Source: Cupriavidus sp. D384
GTDB taxonomy: Bacteria; Pseudomonadota; Gammaproteobacteria; Burkholderiales; Burkholderiaceae
Reading direction: 5' to 3'
NCBI RefSeq assembly: GCF_001652915.1
Contig: NZ_BBQI01000064.1
Coordinates: 1 to 64,000 of the forward strand
DNA: 64,000 bases
This document shows positions 1-7,758 of this stretch, in pieces. Position 1 is the first letter of the stretch. The number at the start of each line of letters is the position of its first letter. The position numbers and the translations under genes were made by a program. Below the pieces are notes generated by a model. That model was not told where the DNA came from, did no database searches, and saw nothing but the letters and a program-made list of their open reading frames with translations.

Positions 1-1146
1 GGCCCGGACCTCAACAACGTGCTGGGCAAGCAAGCCGACATGATGGCGGCGGCGCAGGCGGCTGGGGAGGCGGTGGCGAAGACGATTGGAGAGGTAGCGA
101 ACGCAAAGCGCGACGAAGCTAAGAAGCGTATGGACGCCGCGCAAGCTGCCTTTGATGCCAATCCATCGGAGTCCAATGAAGCCGCTCTGACCGCCGCCGC
201 CGCGGAGGTGAAGGATTGGGCAGATGGAGGGCAGTATCGTGTTGCGCTTCACATGGCCGGCGGAGCAATGGTGGCAGGTCTGGGCGGGGGGAGTGCGCTG
301 GCCGGAGCGGCCGGTGCCGGTATTTCTGCAGGCCTTGCGCCCCAACTTAACGGAATCAGTAACGCTGCGATGGCGATCACCGGCGACCCTGATGTTGATC
401 GCTCGCTTGGCAATACCTTGGCGAACATTGTTGCGGGAGGCCTCGGTGCTCTAGTCGGCGGTGGTTCGGGAGCGGCAACCGCTGCTAACGAAGATCGCTT
501 TAACCGTTCCTCAACGTGCCAAGGCAAGGCCGATTGTGATACCTCGGGTGGGCTGGTTGGACTGATCCAGAAGGTAGTGCAGGGACAAGTTGTCATCCAT
601 GATGGCTTGGCTTCCCTTGGTAATGACGCCAAGCGTGTACTGCAATATGGCCCTCAGCCGACGCTTGTTAATCCTGATGATTTTGGTGGTCCGGGCGGTC
701 CCAACACACCGTCGACCGGTGCGAGTCCAGCGTTGCCGCCAATCGCGTCGTGTAGCGGTGGGCTCGGTGTTGCCTTCTGCGTTGCAACACCTCCGTTGCC
801 GGGATCAGCCAACGGCATCTTTGCAACCAAGGATGGTGGCAAAGGAGGTTCAAGCAACCCAGACAACGGTAGCAGCGTTGATATGCTGGGGGCAAATGGG
901 CCGCAGGTGGCGAGCAAGACGATCTGGAAGGGAAGTGGACGAGAGCGAATTGACGTTGAAAACCCAAATCCCGGACAACGACCCGGCCAAATTCATTACC
1001 AGGATAACGCTGGCGGAAAGTATCTTTATGATCCGGTCACTAACAGTTTTCCGGACGCACCTAATTCCGTAAACAAACTGATAGATGATCCCAGGTTTAG
1101 TGAGGCCATTAGAAAGGGGTTGAGTAAGTACCTTGGAGAAAGATAA
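1..1146 (+). CDS. cdiA: CdiA-type contact-dependent inhibition exoprotein, C-terminal part (5' end outside window)
   Basis: The reading frame is open from base 1, so only the last 381 residues of a large two-partner secretion exoprotein are present. Residues about 80-160 form a Gly/Ala-rich hydrophobic pretoxin stretch that ends in NEDRFNR (residues 163-169). This resembles the NRQLH-type junction that precedes variable toxin tips in Burkholderiales haemagglutinins. A Gly/Pro/Ser-rich linker follows, and then a compact terminal domain from about residue 303 (RIDVENPNPGQRPGQIHYQD, then KYLYD). I recall this motif set from polymorphic toxin type 24 tips, but could not verify it; the activity is unknown. 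The stop codon directly abuts the next ATG, as expected for a toxin/immunity pair. The protein would be exported by the CdiB encoded at 3201-4931 and delivered to neighbouring cells. A general filamentous haemagglutinin is the alternative. Confidence 0.85.
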   Translation, partial: GPDLNNVLGKQADMMAAAQAAGEAVAKTIGEVANAKRDEAKKRMDAAQAAFDANPSESNEAALTAAAAEVKDWADGGQYRVALHMAGGAMVAGLGGGSALAGAAGAGISAGLAPQLNGISNAAMAITGDPDVDRSLGNTLANIVAGGLGALVGGGSGAATAANEDRFNRSSTCQGKADCDTSGGLVGLIQKVVQGQVVIHDGLASLGNDAKRVLQYGPQPTLVNPDDFGGPGGPNTPSTGASPALPPIASCSGGLGVAFCVATPPLPGSANGIFATKDGGKGGSSNPDNGSSVDMLGANGPQVASKTIWKGSGRERIDVENPNPGQRPGQIHYQDNAGGKYLYDPVTNSFPDAPNSVNKLIDDPRFSEAIRKGLSKYLGER

Positions 1147-1626
1147 ATGAAACTGAATGATGAGATGCGCAGCCTGTTGGCGGGGGCGTTTTTCGATTGT
1201 GATCTGCCGCCTGAGTTGAAGGCCATTGTGGACAAGGGATTTGTTCTCGCTGGTGACTGCTACATTCTCCGATCCTTCATAGAAGGGCCGATAAATGTCA
1301 GCAGGGACGATTTTCAAGATCCTATCGGGTTCGAATGTTTCGTCAACTCGATTCATGTTGAGGATTTCGCGCCGAAATATTCCTTGATGCATGCGATGAA
1401 GCTTGTACGATTGATATTCCAGAATTGGCAAGAAGATGGTGTGCTAACGGCGGTAGTTTCTGCGGACGAAATCAGCGTGGTGGTTAAGTTTCACCTAAAA
1501 CGTAAAGGCCTTAGCTGGTTAAGCGACAACATCAATGGATATATAGATGCTGTTCTGATTATCGATTCGAACGAAGATATTTTCGGTCAGATCAGAGCCG
1601 CCGTGGGCCCCAATGGTCAGCACTAG
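1147..1626 (+). CDS. cdiI: Probable CDI immunity protein
   Basis: This 159-residue acidic, soluble protein has no signal peptide or membrane segment. Its ATG follows the CdiA stop codon with no gap (TAA then ATG), so translation is likely coupled. Position, size and visibly lower GC than the metabolic genes downstream are what identify it as the cognate immunity protein; I do not recognise its sequence family. It would bind and neutralise the type-24-like toxin tip in the cytoplasm. If the pair is genuine, the two genes should always be inherited together. Confidence 0.7.
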   Translation: MKLNDEMRSLLAGAFFDCDLPPELKAIVDKGFVLAGDCYILRSFIEGPINVSRDDFQDPIGFECFVNSIHVEDFAPKYSLMHAMKLVRLIFQNWQEDGVLTAVVSADEISVVVKFHLKRKGLSWLSDNINGYIDAVLIIDSNEDIFGQIRAAVGPNGQH

Positions 1627-1697
1627 CGACCGACGCAAAAAATTTCTAAAAATCTTTGTTGAAGTTAAGAGAAAATCTGGGATTCAAGGTAATGTAA

Positions 1698-1950
1698 ATG
1701 TTATCCGGAAATCCAGATTTTTTTGCAATATGGTGCGATTCTGGGCGATCTGGTAGCTGTGGGCGGCCCCGCAAAGGCAAACAATCTCGGAAAACTAGGT
1801 CAAAAACTTCGTATCTATCAAGCAATTGCCGATCAACGTGGCGTTGCCGCGCAGGCTTACTTTGCAGAAGGCACTCCTCAGTCGGCCATCAATCTTGCGA
1901 CTAAGATACCTGGCGCTGACAATGTCAAGATCTTTCCAGGAGTCAAATAA
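1698..1950 (+). pseudogene. Displaced (orphan) CdiA toxin-tip fragment, frame broken at a T7 run
   Basis: From 1723 the frame reads 75 residues, QYGAILGDLVAVGGPAKANN and onwards, ending NVKIFPGVK. It looks like the C-terminal part of a CdiA toxin tip (G-D-L-V-x-V-G-G-P-A-K-A, then Q-A-Y-F-x-x-G-T-P). No ATG starts this frame; the first possible start is TTG at 1723, and a stop lies at 1690-1692. An ATG at 1698, with AAGG 8-9 bases upstream, is in another frame. The two frames are joined if one T is lost from the seven-T run at 1718-1724. The stop overlaps the next ATG by one base (TAATG), the normal toxin/immunity arrangement. It is probably a retained, silent toxin cassette. The alternative is a slippage-expressed stand-alone toxin. 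Confidence 0.6.
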
Positions 1951-2354
1951 TGGCAACGGCTGTTTGTCGCGTTCGAGTCCCCGAGACGATTGATAGCGGG
2001 TTTCAAGTCCTTATTGCCCAACTGGGGCAATTGGGAGCCTCCCTAGTTAATCCGGGGAACTCGAAAATCACGAGCTGGACCGATGAAGGGGAGCAGGTTG
2101 AAATCGATCCAGCCGCAATAGCAGAAGGGGTGTCCTCTCTTCGTCTGAAGAATGTTCAGCTGTGGATGGCTACAGACCAAGATGTCTTTATGTCTTGGTC
2201 CATCGAGAACGGGGATGCCGAGTTCTCTTTCTACCTTGATGGTCTGGATGCAGACGTGGCCAAGCAGTTTGTATCAGTGCTTGTGGACGTTGTTTTGTGT
2301 AAATACCGCACGCAATATGGCGAGAGCGTTGCGCTTGCGATTGTCTTCGAGTAG
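1950..2354 (+). CDS. Probable immunity protein for the orphan toxin cassette
   Basis: This 134-residue soluble acidic protein starts inside the stop codon of the orphan toxin fragment (1-base overlap). It has no signal peptide and no recognised family. By position it is the immunity partner of the displaced toxin tip. Retention of an intact immunity gene next to a damaged toxin is common in CDI loci, because it still protects against neighbours that deploy the same toxin. Base composition is lower in GC than the window average, consistent with acquisition by transfer. Confidence 0.6.
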   Translation: MATAVCRVRVPETIDSGFQVLIAQLGQLGASLVNPGNSKITSWTDEGEQVEIDPAAIAEGVSSLRLKNVQLWMATDQDVFMSWSIENGDAEFSFYLDGLDADVAKQFVSVLVDVVLCKYRTQYGESVALAIVFE

Positions 2355-2374
2355 ATGAACGGACTTCAAGCGTC

Positions 2375-2932
2375 TTGCCGCAATTGATACCTAGATGCCA
2401 GTCGAACCTGGCCTTGTGCCGGGTTCGGTTTAATCGGCAACTGCACAACGTGACCGATGCCTATCTGCGGCGCAAGGCAGGGGAGCTGGCGAAGGACCCG
2501 AAATATGCGGGGATGACGCAGGACGAGATCTATTATGCGATCCGCTCTGTGTACCGTAATGACCAGGTCGGAACAGGCGATCTGAAGACCTTCGATTCCG
2601 AAGCGGCGGCCAAGTCAGCCGGTGTGCCGGCTTCTTATGATCCGACCACCGGAAAGTGGCTGGAAGATCCCGAGGTGGCCACGGCGCGCCTCGATGGCAC
2701 TCAGCGGACGCAGTTCGATAGCAACCTGCGCAACGATTTATGGAGCACGGGCGGAGCCTTCAAGGATGAGCTGATTGAGGCGAGCAAGCCGAGCGTAGCG
2801 GCAGGGGCGGATGCCCTTGTCGGCGCAGCAATTTCTGGTTGGCGGGAAAAAGCGGGGGGAACCCTATGGCCATCGACGCTACCTTCAGAGCCTATGTCGA
2901 CCCAGATAGCTACTCGAAGTACGTGCTTATGA
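2375..2932 (+). pseudogene. Second displaced CdiA C-terminal fragment, beginning at an RFNRQLH junction
   Basis: From 2426 the frame reads RFNRQLHNVTDAYLRRKAGE and continues to about residue 170 with soluble, charged sequence (KYAGMTQDEIYYAIRSVYRN). RFNRQLH is the motif at which pretoxin and toxin regions join in Burkholderiales haemagglutinins; the main CdiA carries NEDRFNRS at the matching place (residues 163-169). No start codon or ribosome site fits the 2426 point; the ATG at 2375 gives only unrelated lead-in residues. This is best read as a third toxin cassette left behind by recombination at the junction, not an independently translated gene. Confidence 0.6.
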
Positions 2933-3046
2933 GGCGTAACGGTGCTGCGGGATGATCCAATTTTTCGCGCGGGCGTACGTCTCTGCACACCACTATCGCC
3001 AGAAATGGATGGCAACGGCAAGTGGCGCTGGCGGAGTTCCGATTGA
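2866..3046 (+). pseudogene. Possible broken immunity gene of the third cassette
   Basis: An ATG at 2866, preceded by GGGGGA, opens a frame beginning MAIDATFRAYVDPDSYSKYV and stopping at 2953-2955. A shift of one frame near 2940 gives a continuation (VLRDDPIFRAGVRLCTPLSP) to a stop at 3044-3046. The two segments together have the look of one short soluble protein with a frameshift. The place just after a toxin fragment fits an immunity gene. The reading is weak, and no family is recognised. Confidence 0.3.
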
Positions 3047-3200
3047 TCGATCTACATCTTTGGACCAATTGCGATAGACGAAGAAAAGCACACTGCATAG
3101 GCTTTCGGGTGGCCATACACAGGACCAATGAGCGCGCGAAAATTTATTGAACACGGCTCATTGGATTACCGATATCCGTGGCGATATATCCCGAACGTCT

Positions 3201-4931
3201 ATGCGCAAAATGCTACAAGCTGCGGGCCTCGAGGCCCGCGGGGCTCTTCCGTTCATCTTGTTCACGCTTGGGTTGCCGTCGACGTCCTTGGCTCAGGCGC
3301 CGCGTCCTGGTGGCGCCATTCCAAACAACGCAATCGAGCAGCGCCAGGCGCAGCAACAGGACGCCGCCAGGCAGCGGGCGATGTCCAGACCGGATGTGCT
3401 GTCGCCAGCCGTGTCCGTGTCTGCCGCAATGCGGGGGCCGTTGATTCTCCCGGCTGAGCATCCCTGCTTTCCAATCCGGCAGGTCGAGTTGGAAGGGGCA
3501 GACAGTTTCCGTTGGCTGATACGCGAGACCGACATTCTCATTTCCCAATGTGTCGGCGTTAAGGGCTTGCAGGCAATCCACGATTATTTTGCGGCGCGTC
3601 TGGTCAGCGAGGGATATGTCACCACACGGCTGCTGATACCCGAGCAAAGCCTGTCATCGGGCACGCTGCGGCTGCACGTTATTCCGGGCCGTATAGCCGA
3701 AGTCACTGCGGATGGCACCGTCGGATGGTGGCGCATGGCGCTGCCGACTTGGCCCGCTGGAACCCTTAATCAGCGCGACCTGGATCAGGCCACGGAAAAT
3801 GTTCGCCGTCTGCAAGGCCAATCCGACGCCACGATCGATTTGCTGCCCGGACAAATGCCTGGGGACGCCGACCTTGTGCTAAAGCCTGGCAGTGGGAGCC
3901 GCCTGCATGGTTCCATTACCGTCGACAACGCAGGGATCGAGAACACCGGCAAGTATCAGCTTGGCGGCACGTTGACGCTGGATTCGCCGCTGCATCTCTA
4001 CGATAGCCTGACCGTCTCAGGCAATACCAACGCCAACTTCGGCAATGGCGCAGCGGGTACGCGCTCGTCGTCGGTCAACTACAACGTGCCATTCGGATAC
4101 TGGAGCGCATTCTTTAATGCCAACCAGTCGCGCTACAGGCAGACCGTTGCCGGATTCCGGGAGGACATTATCTACGGCGGTCGCAGTACACAGATCGAGG
4201 CCGGTATCGGATACGTCTTGTTCCGCAATGCTTCGAGCAAGGCCAGCGCATTCGGCAAGCTATTCCGCAAGTCCGCGAGCAGTACGATCAACGGACTGGA
4301 TTTGCCTGTTCAGCACCGTGACGTCGTGGGCCTCGAACTGGGCGGGTCGCTTCGGCATTATTTCGGTGCCCGTATCGTCGATGTCGGTGCTTCCTGGCGC
4401 CAGTCGCTGCCAAACCATTCCCGGGCCACAGGTTTTGTTCTGGGCGAACCGGGATGGGACGGTGGTTCGCAGATCCTGTTTGCTAACGCGAGTCTCACCT
4501 TGCCGTTTCTGGCATTGGGGCAGCGTCTGCAATACCAGGGTTCGGTGAGGATGCAGCATGCCGCCACGCGCATCCTGCCCTCGGACTATTTCTCGATTGG
4601 CAATCGTTATGCGGTGCGCGGCTTTGATGAGCAGTTGACACTGTCGGCCGAAAATGGTGCCACGATGCGTAACGATCTGATCTGGCAACTCGGCGAATCT
4701 GGACAGCAGGCGTTCGTTGGCGTGGATATGGGGCATGTCAGCGGGCCCTCCGCTGCCTTTCTGGCCGGACAAACGCTGGTGGGCGCCGTAATGGGCGCGC
4801 GGGGCCGGTGGCGACTCGGCAGCCTTGCGGGGCTGTCATATGAAATAACGCTCGGCACGCCTGTCAAGAAGCCCGATGGTTTTCGCACTGGGCGAATCAA
4901 TATCGCGGCACAGGTCGCGCTGGAAATCTGA
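3201..4931 (+). CDS. cdiB: CdiB/FhaC-type two-partner secretion outer-membrane transporter
   Basis: Omp85-superfamily transporter that threads the CdiA exoprotein across the outer membrane. From the chosen ATG (MRKMLQ) the 576 residues start with a signal peptide ending near SLAQA. A Gln/Arg-rich plug-like helix follows (AIEQRQAQQQDAARQRAMSR), then POTRA sequence (CFPIRQVELEG, GYVTTRLLIPEQSLSSG, LRLHVIPGRI) and a 16-strand barrel region with the family RGF motif (YAVRGFDEQ, about residue 472). The barrel ends NIAAQVALEI, with a hydrophobic-X final strand. A TTG at 3147 would add 18 residues ahead of the signal peptide and is less likely. Its location after cdiA and the immunity genes matches the Burkholderia bcpAIOB order rather than the enterobacterial BAI order. 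It converges with the lysR at 4937. Confidence 0.9.
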   Translation: MRKMLQAAGLEARGALPFILFTLGLPSTSLAQAPRPGGAIPNNAIEQRQAQQQDAARQRAMSRPDVLSPAVSVSAAMRGPLILPAEHPCFPIRQVELEGADSFRWLIRETDILISQCVGVKGLQAIHDYFAARLVSEGYVTTRLLIPEQSLSSGTLRLHVIPGRIAEVTADGTVGWWRMALPTWPAGTLNQRDLDQATENVRRLQGQSDATIDLLPGQMPGDADLVLKPGSGSRLHGSITVDNAGIENTGKYQLGGTLTLDSPLHLYDSLTVSGNTNANFGNGAAGTRSSSVNYNVPFGYWSAFFNANQSRYRQTVAGFREDIIYGGRSTQIEAGIGYVLFRNASSKASAFGKLFRKSASSTINGLDLPVQHRDVVGLELGGSLRHYFGARIVDVGASWRQSLPNHSRATGFVLGEPGWDGGSQILFANASLTLPFLALGQRLQYQGSVRMQHAATRILPSDYFSIGNRYAVRGFDEQLTLSAENGATMRNDLIWQLGESGQQAFVGVDMGHVSGPSAAFLAGQTLVGAVMGARGRWRLGSLAGLSYEITLGTPVKKPDGFRTGRINIAAQVALEI

Positions 4932-4936
4932 TCTGC

Positions 4937-5845
4937 CTATTCCCCCTCCGCCTGCCCCAGCGCAATCCGTCGCGCCACCGACACAAACCGCTGCACATGC
5001 AGGTCGTCGGTGTCCTGCTGCGTCGCCAGCGCAATGCCGATGCGGTTGGTCGGGCGCGGGCTAGACAGGCGCAGAAAGCGCACGCGCCGGTTGGTATAGC
5101 GCGCCGTCACCCCCGGCACCAGCGCCACACCCAATCCGCTCTCCACCAGGCTGACGATGGTCTGCACCTGTACGGCTTCCTGCGTGATGCGCGGCACGAA
5201 ACCAGCCTGCTGGCATAGCAACATCGCCACGGCCTGAAGGTTGGGCACGTCGGCGCTGGGATGCATGATGAAAGGTTCGTCGGCCAGTGCCTTGAGCGCG
5301 ATGCTGTCCTGGGCGGCGAAGCGACTCTCGGCCGGCACGGCGGCCATGAACGAATCGGATTCCAGTGGCAGCAGCTGGAAGGGCCCGCTGCTCAGGATGG
5401 GAAAGCGCACCAGCCCCGCGTCGAGCTGCCCGCGTTCAATGCGGTCTAGGATCGCGGCCGACGTGGATTCATGCAGGATCAGTTCGATACCGGGGTGTTC
5501 GCCGCGAAACGCCGGAATCAGGCGCGGCAGCAGCGCATAGGTGGCCGATCCGACAAAGCCCACGCGCAGTGCCCCGCGCTCGCCATGCGCGGCCGATTGG
5601 GCGGCGGCGCGCGCCTGCTCCGCATGGAACAGCGCGCGACGGGCATCGTTCAGCGCTGCCTCGCCGGCCTGAGTCAGCCGCACGCCACGGGTGGTTCGCA
5701 CGAACAGCGCGGTGCCCAGCGACGCTTCGAGCTTGCGGATCGAGATGGACAGCGGCGGCTGCGCCATATGCAGGCGCTCGGCGGCACGGTGAAAGTTGCC
5801 GGTCTCGGCAAGCACGACAAACTGCTGGAGCTGGCGCAGGTCCAT
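4937..5845 (-). CDS. LysR-family transcriptional regulator
   Basis: 302 residues. The N-terminal winged helix-turn-helix starts MDLRQLQQFVVLAETGNFHRAAERLHMAQ, and the type 2 periplasmic-binding-like effector domain runs from about residue 90. The upstream Met at 5857 gives a non-canonical lead (MYIA), so the ATG at 5845 is preferred. The gene is divergent from the CoA-transferase/MaoC/Bug/acyl-CoA dehydrogenase cluster that starts at 5957 and is very likely its regulator. The inducer is unknown; a carboxylic acid or its CoA ester is plausible. Confidence 0.9.
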   Translation of the reverse strand: MDLRQLQQFVVLAETGNFHRAAERLHMAQPPLSISIRKLEASLGTALFVRTTRGVRLTQAGEAALNDARRALFHAEQARAAAQSAAHGERGALRVGFVGSATYALLPRLIPAFRGEHPGIELILHESTSAAILDRIERGQLDAGLVRFPILSSGPFQLLPLESDSFMAAVPAESRFAAQDSIALKALADEPFIMHPSADVPNLQAVAMLLCQQAGFVPRITQEAVQVQTIVSLVESGLGVALVPGVTARYTNRRVRFLRLSSPRPTNRIGIALATQQDTDDLHVQRFVSVARRIALGQAEGE

Positions 5846-5877
5846 GGCGATATACAACCGATATCAGTTCTTAAATA

Positions 5878-5889
5878 TCTAATATTAGA
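5878..5889. promoter_or_regulatory. Perfect 12-bp palindrome between divergent lysR and CoA-transferase
   Basis: TCTAATATTAGA reads the same on both strands and sits 33 bases from the lysR start and 67 bases from the CoA-transferase start, in an AT-rich patch. It contains a T-N10-A core of the kind LysR proteins bind. The proposed role in autoregulation and activation is inference. Confidence 0.45.
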
Positions 5890-5956
5890 CGCAAGCGGCC
5901 GGCTGAACTACGCTAGGGCCCCATCAGATCCATAAAAGCCATAAGGAGACACCACG

Positions 5957-7126
5957 ATGCTGCCCCTGTCAGGTGTTCGTGTCGTCGACCTGTCGACAGT
6001 CGTGATGGGCCCGTACGCCAGCCAGTGGCTGGCCGACCTGGGCGCCGAAGTCATCAAGGTGGAAACGCCCGACGGCGATTCCACGCGCCGCACCGGCCCG
6101 GCCACCGAAGATGGCATGTCCGCCATTTTTCTGGGTGTGAACCGCAGCAAGAAGAGCGTGGTGCTGAACCTGAAGCAGCCGGCCGCCCAGGCCGCGTTGC
6201 ACAGGCTGCTGGAAACGGCCGACGTGTTCCTGCACAGCATGCGTCCGCAGAAGCTGGGCAAGTTGGACCTGGAGCCGGCCAGCGTCATGGCGCGCCATCC
6301 GCAACTGGTCTACGTGAGCCTGCTGGGCTTTGCCGAGGATGGCCCCTATGGCGGCCGCCCGGCCTACGACGACATCATCCAGGGGCTGTGCGGCAATGCC
6401 GCGCTAATGGCCGCGCAGACCGGCACCGTGCGCTATTTCCCGACGATTTCGGCCGACAAGACCAGCGGGCTGGTGGCGGCGCTGTCGATCTCCGCCGCGC
6501 TGGCTGGCCGCGAGCGCAATGGCGGCAAGGGCGGCATGGTGGAAGTGCCGATGTTCGAGTCGATGGTGGCATTCAATCTGGTCGAGCACCTGTATGGGCA
6601 GCACTTCGAGCCGCCGCGCGCCACCGCAGGCTATCCGCGCGTGCTTGCGCCGTTGCGCCGGCCTTACCAGACGGCCGATGGCTACGTCTGCATGATGCCG
6701 TACACCGATGCTCACTGGCGCGACTTCTTCCAGGCCGCCGGCCGCAACGACCTGGCCGCCGATGCGCGCTTCACGGACATCGCCGCGCGCACACGCCATA
6801 TCGAGACGCTTTACGAGATCACCGGCGAACTGGTGCGCGAACGCAGCACCGACGACTGGCTGGCGCTGTGCGAGACGCTGCAGATCCCGGTGGCCCGCGT
6901 CAACGACCTGGACGAACTGGTGGACGATCCGCACCTGCGGGCCACCGGTTTTTTCGATCAGGTGGACGACCCGGCCATGGGTACGCTGCGCTTTCCGGGT
7001 GCGCCGGTGCGATTCGACGGCGAGCGCGCCCATGCCACCGTGCCGCCGCGCCTGGGCGAGCATACGCGCGAGGTGCTGGGCAGCCTGGGCCTGAGCGATG
7101 CCGAGATCGCCGCGCTGGGCGATTGA
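5957..7126 (+). CDS. CaiB/BaiF family III CoA-transferase
   Basis: 389 residues, preceded by AAGGAGA. The family core is clear: LPLSGVRVVDLSTVVMGPYA, DLGAEVIKVE, NRSKKSVVLNLK, and GRPAYDDIIQGLCG, which carries the Asp-rich region of the catalytic aspartate. Family III enzymes move CoA from an acyl-CoA donor to a carboxylate through aspartyl-CoA thioester intermediates. It is the first gene of a five-gene plus-strand run (CoA-transferase, MaoC, Bug, two acyl-CoA dehydrogenases). Its probable role is to activate the carboxylate that the Bug protein captures. The substrate cannot be read from the sequence. Confidence 0.9.
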   Translation: MLPLSGVRVVDLSTVVMGPYASQWLADLGAEVIKVETPDGDSTRRTGPATEDGMSAIFLGVNRSKKSVVLNLKQPAAQAALHRLLETADVFLHSMRPQKLGKLDLEPASVMARHPQLVYVSLLGFAEDGPYGGRPAYDDIIQGLCGNAALMAAQTGTVRYFPTISADKTSGLVAALSISAALAGRERNGGKGGMVEVPMFESMVAFNLVEHLYGQHFEPPRATAGYPRVLAPLRRPYQTADGYVCMMPYTDAHWRDFFQAAGRNDLAADARFTDIAARTRHIETLYEITGELVRERSTDDWLALCETLQIPVARVNDLDELVDDPHLRATGFFDQVDDPAMGTLRFPGAPVRFDGERAHATVPPRLGEHTREVLGSLGLSDAEIAALGD

Positions 7127-7167
7127 CCATCGAACCCTTCCCCATCGATACACGACACGGAGACAAC

Positions 7168-7635
7168 ATGACCGCAGCACAGCCGCAACGCCTGGGACAA
7201 GGCTTCTACTGGCAGGACATCCGCGAAGGCCAGGTATTCGAGACCTTCCGCCGCACCGTGACCGAGACCGACCTGGTCAACTTCATCTCGGTCACCGGCA
7301 TGCTGGAGGCCATCTTCATCGAGGAGGGCTACGAGGCGGGCGCGATCAAGGGCCGGCCGGTGCCCGCCGCGCTGACCTACGCGCTGATCGAAGGGTTCAT
7401 CCTGCAGACGATGATCCAGGGCACCGGCCTGGCGATGCTCGAACTGACGCAGAAGATCCACGGCCCGGTGCTGGTGGGCGACACCATCCACGCACGGATC
7501 ACCGTGACCGGCGTACGGCCGACGTCGAAGAGCGGCCGCGCCGTGGTGGATTCGTCGATCGAGGTATTCAACCAGCGCCAGGAGCTGGTCATGACCTATA
7601 CCGCGCGGCGGCTGCTGGCCGGACGCGAGGCCTGA
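7168..7635 (+). CDS. MaoC-like hotdog-fold protein
   Basis: 155 residues of a single hotdog domain. The ATG is preceded by GGAGACAAC and lies 41 bases after the CoA-transferase. Family features include EGQVFETFRRTVTETDLVNF, the central helix and the KIHGPVLVGDTIHARI strand. Classical (R)-specific enoyl-CoA hydratases carry a D-x4-H motif after the T-x-x-D segment. Here the equivalent stretch reads VTGMLEAIFIEEG, so the catalytic His is not visible. It may hydrate an unusual enoyl-CoA, act with a partner, or be a thioesterase-like relative. It is co-transcribed with the flanking acyl-CoA genes. Confidence 0.8.
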   Translation: MTAAQPQRLGQGFYWQDIREGQVFETFRRTVTETDLVNFISVTGMLEAIFIEEGYEAGAIKGRPVPAALTYALIEGFILQTMIQGTGLAMLELTQKIHGPVLVGDTIHARITVTGVRPTSKSGRAVVDSSIEVFNQRQELVMTYTARRLLAGREA

Positions 7636-7758
7636 CGGCGGGGTTGACCCCCGGACGCAGACGGGGCGCAGCCACGCCGCCATCGAGGGCACCGCGGCGC
7701 GCGCCGCCCGGCCACTGACCGGCCAGGCAGGACACGGTTTTAACCGGAGGAGACAACC

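Noticed and set aside
1698-1904. Plus-strand frame from the ATG at 1698
   Set aside because: After the T run it shifts into a Ser/Arg-rich shadow of the toxin frame. Only the first residues could be joined to the toxin frame.
2910-3128. Minus-strand frame over the gap before cdiB
   Set aside because: No ribosome site, no family pattern and composition of random DNA.
3147-3200. TTG start for CdiB
   Set aside because: It would put 18 residues before a good signal peptide. The ATG at 3201 gives a normal leader.
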